54,966 bases of DNA from Natrialba chahannaoensis JCM 10990 (GTDB lineage: Archaea > Halobacteriota > Halobacteria > Halobacteriales > Natrialbaceae). The stretch covers positions 84,728 to 139,693 of the forward strand of contig NZ_AOIN01000091.1 in NCBI RefSeq assembly GCF_000337135.1, given 5' to 3'. This document shows, piece by piece, positions 18,613-27,241 of this stretch (position 1 is its first letter; each line of letters starts with the position of its first letter). A model generated the notes under the pieces. The model was given only the letters and a program-made list of their open reading frames with translations, was not told where the DNA came from and did not search any database. Both the position numbers and the translations under genes were made by a program.

Positions 18613-19941
18613 TTACACAACCACGACGAGCACTGCCGCCGCACCACCAAGCAACAGGAGCGCACTGTACGCAGCAACCTGATTCCGGAAGCGCTTGTTC
18701 GTCGACGTCGCCGCCAGCATCGCCTTCACGACGATACTCGAGACGGTCGCGAGCAAGATCGCGATCGTTGCCTCCGGCGCGCTAAGCTGGCCGCCCCGAT
18801 AAAGCACCACGGCGGAGGTGGTCGCGCCCGCACTCGAGATGAAGCCGCTCGCGACGGCGGTCGCGTAGAAGCCGAGGGTGCCGAACCAGGTTTCGGCGAG
18901 TGACCCGAAGACGAGGACGACGAGGAAGACGGCACCGAACGCGAGCGCGTTCTTCATCGAGAAGGGGCTCTCGAGTTCCATCGAACCGGACTCGCGCCAG
19001 TCAGCGGTGAGGCCGGCGACGGCAAACGCGATCACGATGACAGCACCGAGGGGAAGGATGGCCTCGACGAGGATGCCGGTGTTTGCACCTGCGTCGGTGT
19101 CGGTGCCGGCACTGGTGCCAGCACCCATCGTGAAACCAACCGCAATCGCCAGATTGCGGGCGGCCATGGCAGCGTTCGCGAGCAAGATAGCGGCAACGGC
19201 GTACGAGGCGGCTTCTGGTCGCTGGCGGACGTGGTCGAGCATCGTTCCGACGACGGCCGTCGAGGAAGCGAGACCACCGAAAAAGCCCGTGACGGCGATA
19301 CCGCGTCCGCCGTAGGTGGAGACGATCGCGTAGTTGACGATTCCGATACCGGCGACGGCCACGACCATGAGCCAGATTATCTGTGGCTCGAGTGGGATCG
19401 TCACGGCACCGAGGTCGAGTGCGGCTTCAGCCGGCAAGAGAGGATAGATGACGAACGCGAGGATGGCGAACTCGGTCGTCGAGCGCATCTCCTCGCGGGT
19501 GAGTCCCCACGCGAACTCGTGGAGTTCGCGTTTGAGGACGAGCAAGAGTGATGAGAGGACGGCGACAGTAACACCCTCGATGATGAAGCCGGCTGCGACG
19601 AGCGAGCCGACACCGTAGGCGACGAGCATCGACACCGACGTCGTTAGGGAGAGGCCGGTATCCTCGTCGCCGAGCAGTCCCTGCACTGCGAGTAAGACAC
19701 CCTGAACGATGACGAGCAGTCCGCCGAGGATGAGCAGACCCTCCCCAATGTCTGTCTGGAGGACGAGAATCGTGAAGACCGCAGCGAGCAGGCTAATCAG
19801 CGAGAACGTCCGAATGCCCGCGGACTTCTGTGACCATTCGCGCTCGAGTCCGAGGAACAGGCCGAGTGCGCCGGCAAGCGCGATCCGGACGACCGTCTCG
19901 TCAAGTGGGGCATCGCCGATTTGCAACGCGACCTCGTTCAC
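18613..19941 (-). CDS. MgtC/SapB-like DUF4010 membrane protein
   Basis: The 442-residue multi-pass membrane protein has an N-terminal MgtC/SapB-type unit (LAGALGLFLGLEREWSQKS and GIRTFSLISLLAAV, with the Arg/Glu pair in the first helix loop). A C-terminal DUF4010 domain of about ten further helices follows, with VTGFFGGLASSTAVVGTMLD and SGFISSAGATTSAVVL. Function is unproven; the family is variously linked to Mg limitation or ion homeostasis. The start is GTG at 19941; a clear TATA element (19963-19972, reverse strand) lies 22-31 nt upstream. Confidence 0.85.
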   Translation of the reverse strand: MNEVALQIGDAPLDETVVRIALAGALGLFLGLEREWSQKSAGIRTFSLISLLAAVFTILVLQTDIGEGLLILGGLLVIVQGVLLAVQGLLGDEDTGLSLTTSVSMLVAYGVGSLVAAGFIIEGVTVAVLSSLLLVLKRELHEFAWGLTREEMRSTTEFAILAFVIYPLLPAEAALDLGAVTIPLEPQIIWLMVVAVAGIGIVNYAIVSTYGGRGIAVTGFFGGLASSTAVVGTMLDHVRQRPEAASYAVAAILLANAAMAARNLAIAVGFTMGAGTSAGTDTDAGANTGILVEAILPLGAVIVIAFAVAGLTADWRESGSMELESPFSMKNALAFGAVFLVVLVFGSLAETWFGTLGFYATAVASGFISSAGATTSAVVLYRGGQLSAPEATIAILLATVSSIVVKAMLAATSTNKRFRNQVAAYSALLLLGGAAAVLVVVV

Positions 19942-19962
19942 TGCTGGCTGTTCTCCACGACT

Positions 19963-19972
19963 GCATATAAGC
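19963..19972 (-). promoter_or_regulatory. TATA box for the MgtC/DUF4010 gene
   Basis: GCTTATATGC on the minus strand is centred about 27 nt before the GTG start, matching a leaderless haloarchaeal promoter and supporting that non-ATG start. Confidence 0.6.
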
Positions 19973-20143
19973 GCCGTGGCGACTGTAGCATGGGGAGATC
20001 AGATAGAGGAAGCAGAGAAAGGAGCAGAGCAGTGGTGTGAGGAGGAATAGTCGAATGACAGTAACAGCCCGGTGTTTGGAACAGTCTGGCAATCCGATCG
20101 ATCACAGCCAGTGCGAGGCAGTACAGACGGAGGACAGCGAGCG

Positions 20144-20419
20144 TTATAGTTCGACGTACTGTCCTTCCCAGTCCCGGCGTGCCTCGAGTTCACGACGGCC
20201 ACGGCGGGTGAGCGTGTAGAAGTTCGTCCGCCGGTCGCGGTGTCCCTTCTCGACGAGGCCCTTGTCGACGAGCGTGTCCAGATTCGGGTAGAGGCGGCCG
20301 TGGTGAATCTCTTTTTCGTAGTACTGCTCGAGTTCCTCCTTGATTGCCAGTCCGTGGGGTTCCTCCTCGCCAGCGATGACGTACAGCAGATCTCGCTGGA
20401 ATCCTGTCAGGTCGTACAT
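20144..20419 (-). CDS. PadR-family winged-helix transcriptional regulator
   Basis: The 91-residue single-domain PadR protein begins MYDLTGFQRDLLYVIAG, followed by EPHGLAIKEELEQYY (recognition region), IHHGRLYPNLDTLVDKGLVEK (PadR core) and the wing RRTNFYTLTRRGRRELEAR. It lacks the C-terminal dimerisation helix of long PadRs. Haloarchaeal RosR (reactive-oxygen regulator) belongs to this type, but equivalence is only a possibility. A TATA box (CTTATTAAAA) lies 31-40 nt before its ATG. No adjacent target gene is obvious: upstream is a long non-coding stretch. Confidence 0.88.
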   Translation of the reverse strand: MYDLTGFQRDLLYVIAGEEEPHGLAIKEELEQYYEKEIHHGRLYPNLDTLVDKGLVEKGHRDRRTNFYTLTRRGRRELEARRDWEGQYVEL

Positions 20420-20449
20420 TGGGAAAGTACCACCTACACTTACTGTCGA

Positions 20450-20459
20450 ATTTTAATAA
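20450..20459 (-). promoter_or_regulatory. TATA box of the PadR-family gene
   Basis: TTATTAAAAT on the minus strand, 31-40 nt upstream of the ATG at 20419, is the strongest TATA-like match in this gap; a transcript would have a leader of roughly 5-15 nt. Confidence 0.5.
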
Positions 20460-20727
20460 GGCTATCGGGTTGTTTCGAACGAAACCGGGGTATTACCAGC
20501 GAATATAGTCGTTTCATTGAGTTTCGAATGATAACACCCATGACCGATTCAGCATGGCAATACACATAATGTTCTGTTCATGTTTACGGTTCGTCGTTTA
20601 TAGAACCGAATATTTGGCACCCTTCGGTATGGTCGTCACTGGAATCGGTGGAAACGAGTCACTCACACTGTGGCTCGCCCGCGACACCCAGCGCAGTCGC
20701 TCAGAACTGTAGTAAACAGGAAAGCAA

Positions 20728-20756
20728 ATCGCGTGACGGGAAAAACGTCACGCGAT
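20728..20756. repeat. Hairpin 1 (11-bp stem)
   Basis: ATCGCGTGACG (20728-20738) is the exact reverse complement of 20746-20756, with the 7-nt loop GGAAAAA. There is no T-run after it, so an intrinsic terminator is not favoured. Confidence 0.8.
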
Positions 20757-20783
20757 CGCTTGCCGCCCTGAATTGGTCCCCGC

Positions 20784-20813
20784 TGACGCTTCGGCCCTCC
20801 AAGCGAAGCGTCA
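20784..20813. repeat. Hairpin 2 (10-bp stem)
   Basis: TGACGCTTCG (20784-20793) pairs exactly with CGAAGCGTCA (20804-20813) across a 10-nt loop. It lies 27 bp after hairpin 1. Confidence 0.8.
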
Positions 20814-21025
20814 CCAGAAAGATTCTGCTGGGACTACTTAAATGTGACGACACACTGCGAATTTGTGACGTATTCTAGCCGGGGGCGGAAGCAGTATCCA
20901 ACTGTCTCCCAACGACCGGCACCCGTCGGTTCCTGTGCTTCGAGAAGCGTCTTGAGAGCCGTGAAAGCAGATGTTTTGCTTCCTACACAAACCGATGGCG
21001 ACCGACTGACGCAGTCCGAGGCAGA

Positions 21026-21172
21026 TTACATGTGCTCTTCCTCCAGTACCCAGCCGATCGCGCGCTTGTAGTAGGTGAACATCTGCTCGACGCCGTCGTG
21101 ATTCATCTCCTCGCTTTCAAGGTGTTCCGTCAGGAACTCATACTGCTCGCGGATTTCTTCTTCGTCGCGCAT
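21026..21172 (-). CDS. Small acidic protein (48 residues), unknown function
   Basis: ATG at 21172 to TAA at 21026 encodes MRDEEEIREQYEFLTEHLES followed by an EMNHDGVEQMFTYYKRAIGW segment and an acidic end, EEEHM. The composition (Glu-rich, helical, one aromatic cluster) is typical haloarchaeal coding. A TTTTTT core sits at 21196-21201, 24-29 nt before the ATG, where a leaderless promoter should be. No membrane segment or Cys is present. It may be a single-helix-bundle adaptor; I recognise no named family, and it stands alone between two non-coding stretches. Confidence 0.7.
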   Translation of the reverse strand: MRDEEEIREQYEFLTEHLESEEMNHDGVEQMFTYYKRAIGWVLEEEHM

Positions 21173-21602
21173 GTCTCAGTGTTCCACCGACAGACAAAAA
21201 AGACCGCCGGGATCAGCAGGTGTCTTGGCTGGGGACTCTCGGTCCGGATTCTATTGAATCCCGAACCCGAACCTGATCAAGTCACGATCATGATTCCGAT
21301 CTCAGGCACGCAGCTGAGAAGCCGTGTCCTTGTTCAATCACTTCGATATTCGAGGTGTGTGGACTCACGTAACATGTTATTGGAGCGGCGGTCTAGTAGG
21401 GCAATTTGCGTGTAGGCGTCGTTTCACGAAGTAGTCACTCGTTTGGTGACACAACAGTCACCAAACCCGACCGGATATGAAACGGGACGAGAAAGAGTGT
21501 GGGCTCTCACAACGCCACTGTTTCCTCCGTTCGTCGTTGCCCGCCATCACCACTCGGTGATGAACGTTGGGTGGAACTATTCGCAACTTAATTGTAGACT
21601 CA
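21173..21602. other. Non-coding stretch
   Basis: Apart from the promoter of the 48-residue gene (21196-21201) and a possible TATA (CTTAATT, 21587-21593) for the flippase-like gene, I see no gene, repeat or RNA fold here. Open frames in it lack haloarchaeal codon bias. Confidence 0.5.
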
Positions 21603-22655
21603 ATGCAATGTTCGTATGTGAACCGTCGGATCGCCCTTGGTTTCGTCCTCGCCCTCCTCCTCCTGGGCGTCCTGATCCGCATCGTCGGCGGCCGTGCCGT
21701 CGCCGGAGAGTTTTCGAGTGCCGACTATCGGTTTCTCGGACTCGCTTTCGGATCGGGACTACTCGCACTGACCTTTCGAGCACTCGTCTGGGAACAGTTC
21801 CTCTCGCTGGTTGACGACACGCTGCCCCGGATACGAATCCTCGCGCTCTTTCTGAGCGCGATGTTCATCAAGTACGTCACACCCTACGGCCAGCTTGCCA
21901 CCGAGCCGTTCGTGGCCTATCTCGTGTCACAACGCGGTGAGATGGCCTTTGAAGACGGACTCGCTGGCATACTCTCCGCAGATCTGCTGAACTACGTGCT
22001 CTACTACACCTACGGGTTCGTCGCGCTTGGCGTGATCGTCGTCACCGGCGCGCTCGGAACGGACCTCTCCCTGCAGTTGCTCGCATTTACCGGCCTGTTT
22101 TCGGTCGTCGTCGGCGTCGTCTTCGTCACGGTCCGCCGCCCATCGGTCGTCTACACGCTGGTCCTGTGGGTGACGACGGGAGTTCGGAGACTCCTCTGTC
22201 GGTTCTCAGGCCGATTCGAGGATCGGTTTACGAAACAGACCGTTCGATCGCGCCTTGACGGGTTCTACGAGACGATCGACACGATTTCAGCAGACCGAAT
22301 GGCGCTCGTCGCCGCCATCGTCTTCGCACACCTGGGAATGCTCTTTCTCATGCTACCGGTCTATCTCGGCGCGCTCGCACTCGGGTACCGGCTGGCACTC
22401 CCTGTTGTCGCACTCGCCGTCGCGTTCGGAAAACTCGGCGCGGTCGTCCCCGCTCCCGGCGGTACCGGCGGCGTCGAAACGATGGTGACCGGGGTCCTCG
22501 CGACGCTCGGCGGCCTCGAACTCGCCACCGCGCTCACGATCGCACTTATCTACCGACTCAGCACCTACTGGCTCACCGTCGGCGTCGGCGGACTCTCCGC
22601 TGCCGCAGTGTTCCTCCGCGGCCCACACCCGGAAGCAAACGACTCCCGTTCGTAG
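21603..22655 (+). CDS. Flippase-like integral membrane protein (UPF0104 / LPG-synthase TM family)
   Basis: This protein of about 350 residues has eight or so membrane helices of the lysylphosphatidylglycerol synthase TM/UPF0104 type. Typical features are the conserved KYVTPYGQLATEPFVAYL near residue 90 and VVPAPGGTGGVETMVTGVLA near 285, followed by TIALIYRLSTYWLTVGVGGL. Members are thought to move lipid-linked intermediates (for example polyprenyl-phosphate sugars). I give ATG 21603; GTG at 21618 is an attractive alternative because CTTAATT (21587-21593) lies about 27 nt before it and the first five codons of the longer form are atypical. Confidence 0.87.
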   Translation: MQCSYVNRRIALGFVLALLLLGVLIRIVGGRAVAGEFSSADYRFLGLAFGSGLLALTFRALVWEQFLSLVDDTLPRIRILALFLSAMFIKYVTPYGQLATEPFVAYLVSQRGEMAFEDGLAGILSADLLNYVLYYTYGFVALGVIVVTGALGTDLSLQLLAFTGLFSVVVGVVFVTVRRPSVVYTLVLWVTTGVRRLLCRFSGRFEDRFTKQTVRSRLDGFYETIDTISADRMALVAAIVFAHLGMLFLMLPVYLGALALGYRLALPVVALAVAFGKLGAVVPAPGGTGGVETMVTGVLATLGGLELATALTIALIYRLSTYWLTVGVGGLSAAAVFLRGPHPEANDSRS

Positions 22656-22752
22656 CATTGCAACAGGTGTGCAGTCCCACCACTCACTGTCAACTGTCGA
22701 CAGGAACCCCGACTCCGTGAGGACTTTTTGTATCCTCTCCGTAGACCTCCCC

Positions 22753-23505
22753 ATGAAGATTCGGGGCGAGCGCAAGTGTACGGAGTGTGGGACCCGGTGG
22801 TCGTACTACGAAACCGGCAGCATCGACTGTCCGGGCTGTGGCAGCCTCCGCAGCGTCGGCACCGACAATCGAACCGAACACACCGACCTGCAGGTCCCGT
22901 TCGATCTCACCCCCATCCGCTCCGACATCGACGACACGTCGACAGGTGAGCTCGCCGACCGCGCCCGCGACCGCTGTCGCGAGTATATCCGTCAGCGCGG
23001 CTTCATCAACGCTGGTGACCTCCGTGACCTCGACGACACCTACCTCGCCGCCATCGAACTCAGACACGTCGCCGACATCGTCGCTCGGGAACTCGAGTAC
23101 GATGCCTCGCTCGACGACCGGGACGAACTGTACTTCCTCTCCTTGCTCCGCGACGCCGACAGCGGTGAGCGTCCGTCGGCCGACGAGGTCCCACCCGGGC
23201 TGCAGGCAGCGCGCGGGCTCGCCGTCGCAAACGCCATTCGAGAGTATCGTCGCGACGTTCGCACCTGGCTCGAGGAGGGAGAGGCAGGACGAACACAGGA
23301 GGAGTTGGCGAAATCGGAACGGCAGGTACTCGAGTCCCTCGGCGAGCACGTCAAGCGAATTCGACTGTTAGACGGTAACATCGAGCCGACAGCCGCGGAT
23401 CGGCTGGTCGAAGCGACCCGTGACCTGGCAGACGGGCTTCGCGGTGACGAGGTGGCGCTTGGGCAAGCGCAGGATCGGTTGGAGCGACTCGAGACGGACG
23501 TATAA
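22753..23505 (+). CDS. Haloarchaeal zinc-ribbon protein, unknown function
   Basis: The 250-residue protein has an N-terminal treble/zinc ribbon MKIRGERKCTECGTRWSYYE with CxxC at residues 8-11 and a second CxxC in IDCPGCGSLRSVG (residues 27-30). A helical, acidic body follows with TYLAAIELRHVADIVARELE and a C-terminal DRLERLETDV. ATG 22753 was chosen because the ribbon starts there; upstream codons look non-coding. It probably binds nucleic acid or protein via the ribbon, but no role is known to me. It is co-directional with the flippase-like gene, about 100 bp downstream of it. Confidence 0.75.
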   Translation: MKIRGERKCTECGTRWSYYETGSIDCPGCGSLRSVGTDNRTEHTDLQVPFDLTPIRSDIDDTSTGELADRARDRCREYIRQRGFINAGDLRDLDDTYLAAIELRHVADIVARELEYDASLDDRDELYFLSLLRDADSGERPSADEVPPGLQAARGLAVANAIREYRRDVRTWLEEGEAGRTQEELAKSERQVLESLGEHVKRIRLLDGNIEPTAADRLVEATRDLADGLRGDEVALGQAQDRLERLETDV

Positions 23506-23520
23506 AAGCAGACGACGGAC

Positions 23521-24414
23521 TCAGGGCAGCGAAACGTCGATCCCTTCCTGCAGACTCGCAGCTTTGACCGTATTGTACAGCAACATCGCGCGTGTCATCG
23601 GACCGACACCGCCCGGCACCGGCGTAATCGCACTCGCCTGTTTTTTCGCGCTTTCGAACTCGACGTCACCGACGAGTTCGTACCCCTTCTCGGTATCTGC
23701 ATCCACACGATTAACACCAACGTCGATGACGACCGCATCATCACCGACCATCGAGCCATCGATCAGTTCCGGTACGCCGACCGCTGCGACGACGATATCC
23801 GCGCTACGGGTCTTTTCGGCCAGGTCGTTCGTTCGGGAGTGACAGACCGTCACCGTCGCGTTGCCGTCGTCGGCCTTCTGGATCAACAGATTTGCGAGCG
23901 GTTTGCCCACGATATCCGAGCGGCCGACAATTGTCACGTCTTTGCCCTCGATCTCGACGCCAGCGGACTCGAGTAGCTTCTGGACGCCGTGGGGAGTGCA
24001 GGGACGGAAGCGGGCGTCACCGGCGACGAGGCGGCCGACGTTCTCGGGGTGGAAACCGTCAACGTCCTTGGCGGGGTCGACGCGACGGATGACCTCGCGG
24101 TAGTCGACGTGGTCCGGGACGGGGGCCTGGACGATGTAGCCGTGGACATCGTCGTTTTCGTTGAGCGCGGCGATTTCGTCGTACAGCGTTTCCGGGGATG
24201 CATCGCCGCCGACGTCGACGTGGTAGCTCTCGATGCCGACCTCCTCGCAGTCGCGCTGTTTCATATTCACGTAGGTTTCGCTGGCTGGGTCGTCGCCCAT
24301 CAGCACCGTCGCCAGCCCGGGACGCGCGCCCGCGTCGGCGAGCGTCTCGATGGCGTCGGTCAGGTCCTCGCGAATCTCGCTCGCGACGGCGTTGCCGTCG
24401 ATGATCTCGGTCAT
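23521..24414 (-). CDS. folD: Bifunctional methylene-THF dehydrogenase / methenyl-THF cyclohydrolase
   Basis: The 297-residue FolD interconverts methylene- and formyl-tetrahydrofolate, which ties it to ThyA, DHFR and PurD-linked purine synthesis in this window. It shows VLMGDDPASETYVNMKQRDC (active-site Tyr and Lys: YVxxK), the family motif KDVDGFHPENVGRL, the Rossmann signature VTIVGRSDIVGKPLANLL and the C-terminal TPVPGGVGPMTRAMLLYNTV. A candidate TATA (CATTAATG, reverse strand, about 24441-24449) lies about 30 nt upstream of the ATG. It converges with the zinc-ribbon gene. Confidence 0.97.
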   Translation of the reverse strand: MTEIIDGNAVASEIREDLTDAIETLADAGARPGLATVLMGDDPASETYVNMKQRDCEEVGIESYHVDVGGDASPETLYDEIAALNENDDVHGYIVQAPVPDHVDYREVIRRVDPAKDVDGFHPENVGRLVAGDARFRPCTPHGVQKLLESAGVEIEGKDVTIVGRSDIVGKPLANLLIQKADDGNATVTVCHSRTNDLAEKTRSADIVVAAVGVPELIDGSMVGDDAVVIDVGVNRVDADTEKGYELVGDVEFESAKKQASAITPVPGGVGPMTRAMLLYNTVKAASLQEGIDVSLP

Positions 24415-24612
24415 TACTCGAGTTGCCGGCTGGGATGCTCATTAATGCTCGGGTTTGTGCCCAACACTACACCCGACCCGGCCAAATATATACAAGTATG
24501 TGGTCAGATTCTGTGGTGGGAATCCCAAAGACGGACACCAGTACGCAGAGCCGGCAACCGGCCCACGTCGCCCCATCTGTTTTGGCATCCGGGAAAATAC
24601 GTCCAGACGAAT

Positions 24613-25611
24613 ATGGAGTACACGACACTCGGGAACACCGGCACGACCGTCTCGAAGCTCTGTTATGGCACCTGGCGCTTCGGCAAGAAACACGGTGACA
24701 CCGTCGAAACTGGCCGCGAGGAGGCCCACGAACTGCTCGATGCAGCCTGGGAGAACGGCATCAACTTCATCGACACGGCAAACGTCTACGGTGATCCCGA
24801 CGGCACCAGCGAGGCGTGGATTGGCGAGTGGCTCACAGACCACGACCGCGAGGACTTCGTCATCGCCTCGAAGGTCTACTTCTCGTTCGACGGCTGGGGC
24901 GAACCCGGTCCGAACGACTCCGGACTCGGGCGCAAACACATCCACGCTCAGATTGAGGGCACTCTCGACCGGCTCGGCACTGACTACCTCGACCTCTACT
25001 ACATCCACCGCTGGGACGAGAACACGCCGATTCGAGAGACGATGTCCGTCCTCACCGAACTCGTCCGCGAGGGGAAAGTCCACTACCTTGGTGCCTCAAC
25101 GATGGCCGCCTGGCAACTCACCAAGGCGCTCTGGACCAGCGACGTGGAGGGGTTCGAACACTTCGACGTCACCCAGCCGATGGTCAACGCCGCCCACTAC
25201 GACGCCGTCGGCGACTACCTCGATGTCTGTGCCGATCAAGATCTGGCGGTCTGTCCGTACTCGCCGCTCGCCGGCGGCTTCCTTACCGGCAAGTACGAAC
25301 GCACCGACGACGGCGGTGTCGAGGCACCCGACGGCTCGCGAGGGAATCTCGACGACCTATTCGAGGATCGCTACGCGACCGACCGAGCGTGGGAGGTTCT
25401 CGACGCCGTCGAATCCGTCGCGAACGAGGTCGAGGCTACTCCGGCGCAGGTCTCGCTGCGCTGGCTCATCGAACAGGATCGGTTCACGTGCATCCCCATC
25501 GTTGGCGCGCGCTCGCCGGACCAACTCGAGGAGAACGCCGGCGCGGTCGAGATAGACCTCACGGACGAACAGTTCGAGCGGATCGACGAGGCTCGTGGTG
25601 GGGTACAGTAG
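24613..25611 (+). CDS. Aldo/keto reductase
   Basis: The 332-residue AKR (beta/alpha barrel, NADPH-dependent carbonyl reductase) starts MEYTTLGNTGTTVSKLCYGT. The catalytic tetrad is visible: Asp and Tyr in FIDTANVYGDPD, Lys in VIASKVYFSF and His in LYYIHRWDENTP. The C-terminal coenzyme loop contains IPIVGARSPDQLEENAGAVE. The physiological substrate cannot be told. The nearest good TATA element (AAATATATAC, 24484-24493) is about 120 nt upstream, so the mRNA may have an unusually long leader; in-frame codons in that leader do not look coding. Confidence 0.93.
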   Translation: MEYTTLGNTGTTVSKLCYGTWRFGKKHGDTVETGREEAHELLDAAWENGINFIDTANVYGDPDGTSEAWIGEWLTDHDREDFVIASKVYFSFDGWGEPGPNDSGLGRKHIHAQIEGTLDRLGTDYLDLYYIHRWDENTPIRETMSVLTELVREGKVHYLGASTMAAWQLTKALWTSDVEGFEHFDVTQPMVNAAHYDAVGDYLDVCADQDLAVCPYSPLAGGFLTGKYERTDDGGVEAPDGSRGNLDDLFEDRYATDRAWEVLDAVESVANEVEATPAQVSLRWLIEQDRFTCIPIVGARSPDQLEENAGAVEIDLTDEQFERIDEARGGVQ

Positions 25612-25636
25612 CCGGCTCAAGGGCTGAAACGGAAAC

Positions 25637-27112
25637 CTAGAACAGCGGCGTCGTCACCACGAGCGCGTCGACGAGAATCGCGACGAGCACAGCGCCGAGG
25701 AAGGCGTTCGAGGCGTGGAACGCGCGAAACGCCGCGGCCTCGGTCTGCTCGAAGTGGAGGACGATAGAGGCCCAGAGGAAGACACCACCGAAGAGGACGA
25801 CCGTCCCGGCGTAGAGCGCGCCGAGGTCGGTGATCCAGGCGAGCGCGACCGTGCTGACGAGCGTCGCCGCGAGGTAGTAGATGATGTGTTTTCGCGTCTC
25901 CGTCTCGCCGCGGACGACGGGCATCATCGGGAAGCCACCGCGGGCGTAGTCGTCCTTGTACGCCAGCGCGAGGTTGTAGAAGTGCGCCGGCGTCCAGAGG
26001 AAGATCACGCCCGCGAGCGCGAGCCCCGGAAGCCCGATTTCGTTCGTCACGGCGGCCCAGCCGATCAGCGCCGGAAGCGCGCCCGCCGCACCGCCGATGA
26101 CCGTGTTCTGGACCGTATTCGGCTTGAGCAACAGCGTGTAGACGACGCTGTAGAACAGGATTGCAGCGAGTCCGAGCGCTGCCGCGAGCATGTTGATCGT
26201 CAGGAAGACCGACAGCGACGCTGCTGTCAGAAACAGTCCGAACAGCATGGCGTTGCGGACCGGAATCAGTTCAGTCGCAAGTGGCCGGTCCGCGGTCCGG
26301 GACATGCGCTTGTCCACGTCGCGCTCGAGGACGTGATTGAACGTCCCCGACGCGCCGATCGCAAGCACACCGCCGCCGAGCGTGGCGAGAATGACATCGG
26401 GTGTAAGCGCGGGGCCTGCCGCGAGCGCCATCCCCGCCGCCGCGACGAGACACAGCAACCACATCAGCCGTGGCTTCATCATCTTGAAGTACGCAAATGC
26501 GGTGAGCCGAACGCGAGCGAGGCGACTGTCGGGCAGGGAGAGCCCAGTCGTCGCGTCATCGGCGGCCGGTGCTGGCTCCGGTTCTGGATTCGCTGGCCCG
26601 CCTGTTGGCGTGCCGAACTCGAGTCCATCGTCATCTGCAGAACCGGTCGCGAGTTCGAGATCCCAGGCGAGTGCGAGGACGATGGCAGTGAAGATCACGA
26701 GACCGAGTCCGAGGTGGAGCCCCGGCATGACCGCAGCAGGACCGAGCACTGCCGTCGCAGCACCGACGCCGATCTGGACGGCGTATAACACCGTTCCGGC
26801 GAAGATAGCCACCTGAACGCGGCGGGAAACGTCGCCGAACAAGGCCGCGATAGCCGTTGCCGCGACGAGCAGGCCAACGAGGACGGCTACCAGACGATGG
26901 CCCCAGGCGACGACGAGCTGGGTCTGGTTCAGCGGATCGGCTGGCGCGTGGCAGGTCGGCCAGGTCGAACAGGCCGCGGCAGCGTCCGTCAGCGAAGTCG
27001 TTGCGCCGACGATCAACAGGAGGTAGACGCCGAGCGCGGTCGCTGCGAGCAGTCCTGAAAAGCGCCGACGCGTCCGGATCGGACGGGGAAATGATTCGAA
27101 TTCGGTTGCCAC
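25637..27112 (-). CDS. ctaB: Heme O synthase (protoheme IX farnesyltransferase) fused to a CtaA-like half domain
   Basis: The 491-residue membrane protein has two parts. Residues about 15-150 form four helices resembling half of heme A synthase CtaA/Cox15 (VGATTSLTDAAAACSTWPTC and WGHRLVAVLVGLLVA, with the His of the heme-binding pair). A Gly/Ala/Asp linker (about 150-200) leads to a UbiA-type prenyltransferase, CtaB. That domain carries MKPRLMWLLCLVAAAG, the Asp-rich motif FNHVLERDVDKRMSRTADRP and a second YKDDYARGGFPMMP. It makes heme O for terminal oxidases. It is transcribed opposite to the AKR gene, converging with 25 bp between stops. Confidence 0.93.
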   Translation of the reverse strand: MATEFESFPRPIRTRRRFSGLLAATALGVYLLLIVGATTSLTDAAAACSTWPTCHAPADPLNQTQLVVAWGHRLVAVLVGLLVAATAIAALFGDVSRRVQVAIFAGTVLYAVQIGVGAATAVLGPAAVMPGLHLGLGLVIFTAIVLALAWDLELATGSADDDGLEFGTPTGGPANPEPEPAPAADDATTGLSLPDSRLARVRLTAFAYFKMMKPRLMWLLCLVAAAGMALAAGPALTPDVILATLGGGVLAIGASGTFNHVLERDVDKRMSRTADRPLATELIPVRNAMLFGLFLTAASLSVFLTINMLAAALGLAAILFYSVVYTLLLKPNTVQNTVIGGAAGALPALIGWAAVTNEIGLPGLALAGVIFLWTPAHFYNLALAYKDDYARGGFPMMPVVRGETETRKHIIYYLAATLVSTVALAWITDLGALYAGTVVLFGGVFLWASIVLHFEQTEAAAFRAFHASNAFLGAVLVAILVDALVVTTPLF

Positions 27113-27241
27113 GGCTACTCTCGTTTAGAGCGTTCGACTCCGCGTATTTATGGCTCCCGTTTTTCGCGGCTGTCCCGTCGGTTTCTCGCAGTGTCGAGGG
27201 CGAACGTGTTCGAGCAAGCGGCTATATTTTCGAGGGGCAGA

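Larger units (their letters stand above)
20460..21025. other. Gene-poor stretch with two hairpins and a 27-codon open frame
   Basis: No confident gene is present. The left half (20460-20628) is AT-rich. A short plus-strand frame (ATG 20629 to TAG 20712) reads MVVTGIGGNESLTLWLARDT and continues for seven residues; it could be the C-terminal stub of a lost gene. It is followed directly by two perfect hairpins at 20728-20756 and 20784-20813. The order (gene stub, then paired hairpins, then AT-rich DNA) resembles the right end of an IS200/IS605 tnpB element, but no transposase domain can be recognised. Confidence 0.4.

Noticed and set aside
21320-21340. CCTTGTTCAATCAC, similar to half an origin box
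   Set aside because: It lacks the C-string and the AGTGAAA half, and lies far from the orc gene.
23989-24612. N-terminal extension of the aldo/keto reductase frame across folD
   Set aside because: The extension is antisense to folD and the AKR family starts at MEYTTLGNTG; the extension has no coding signature of its own.
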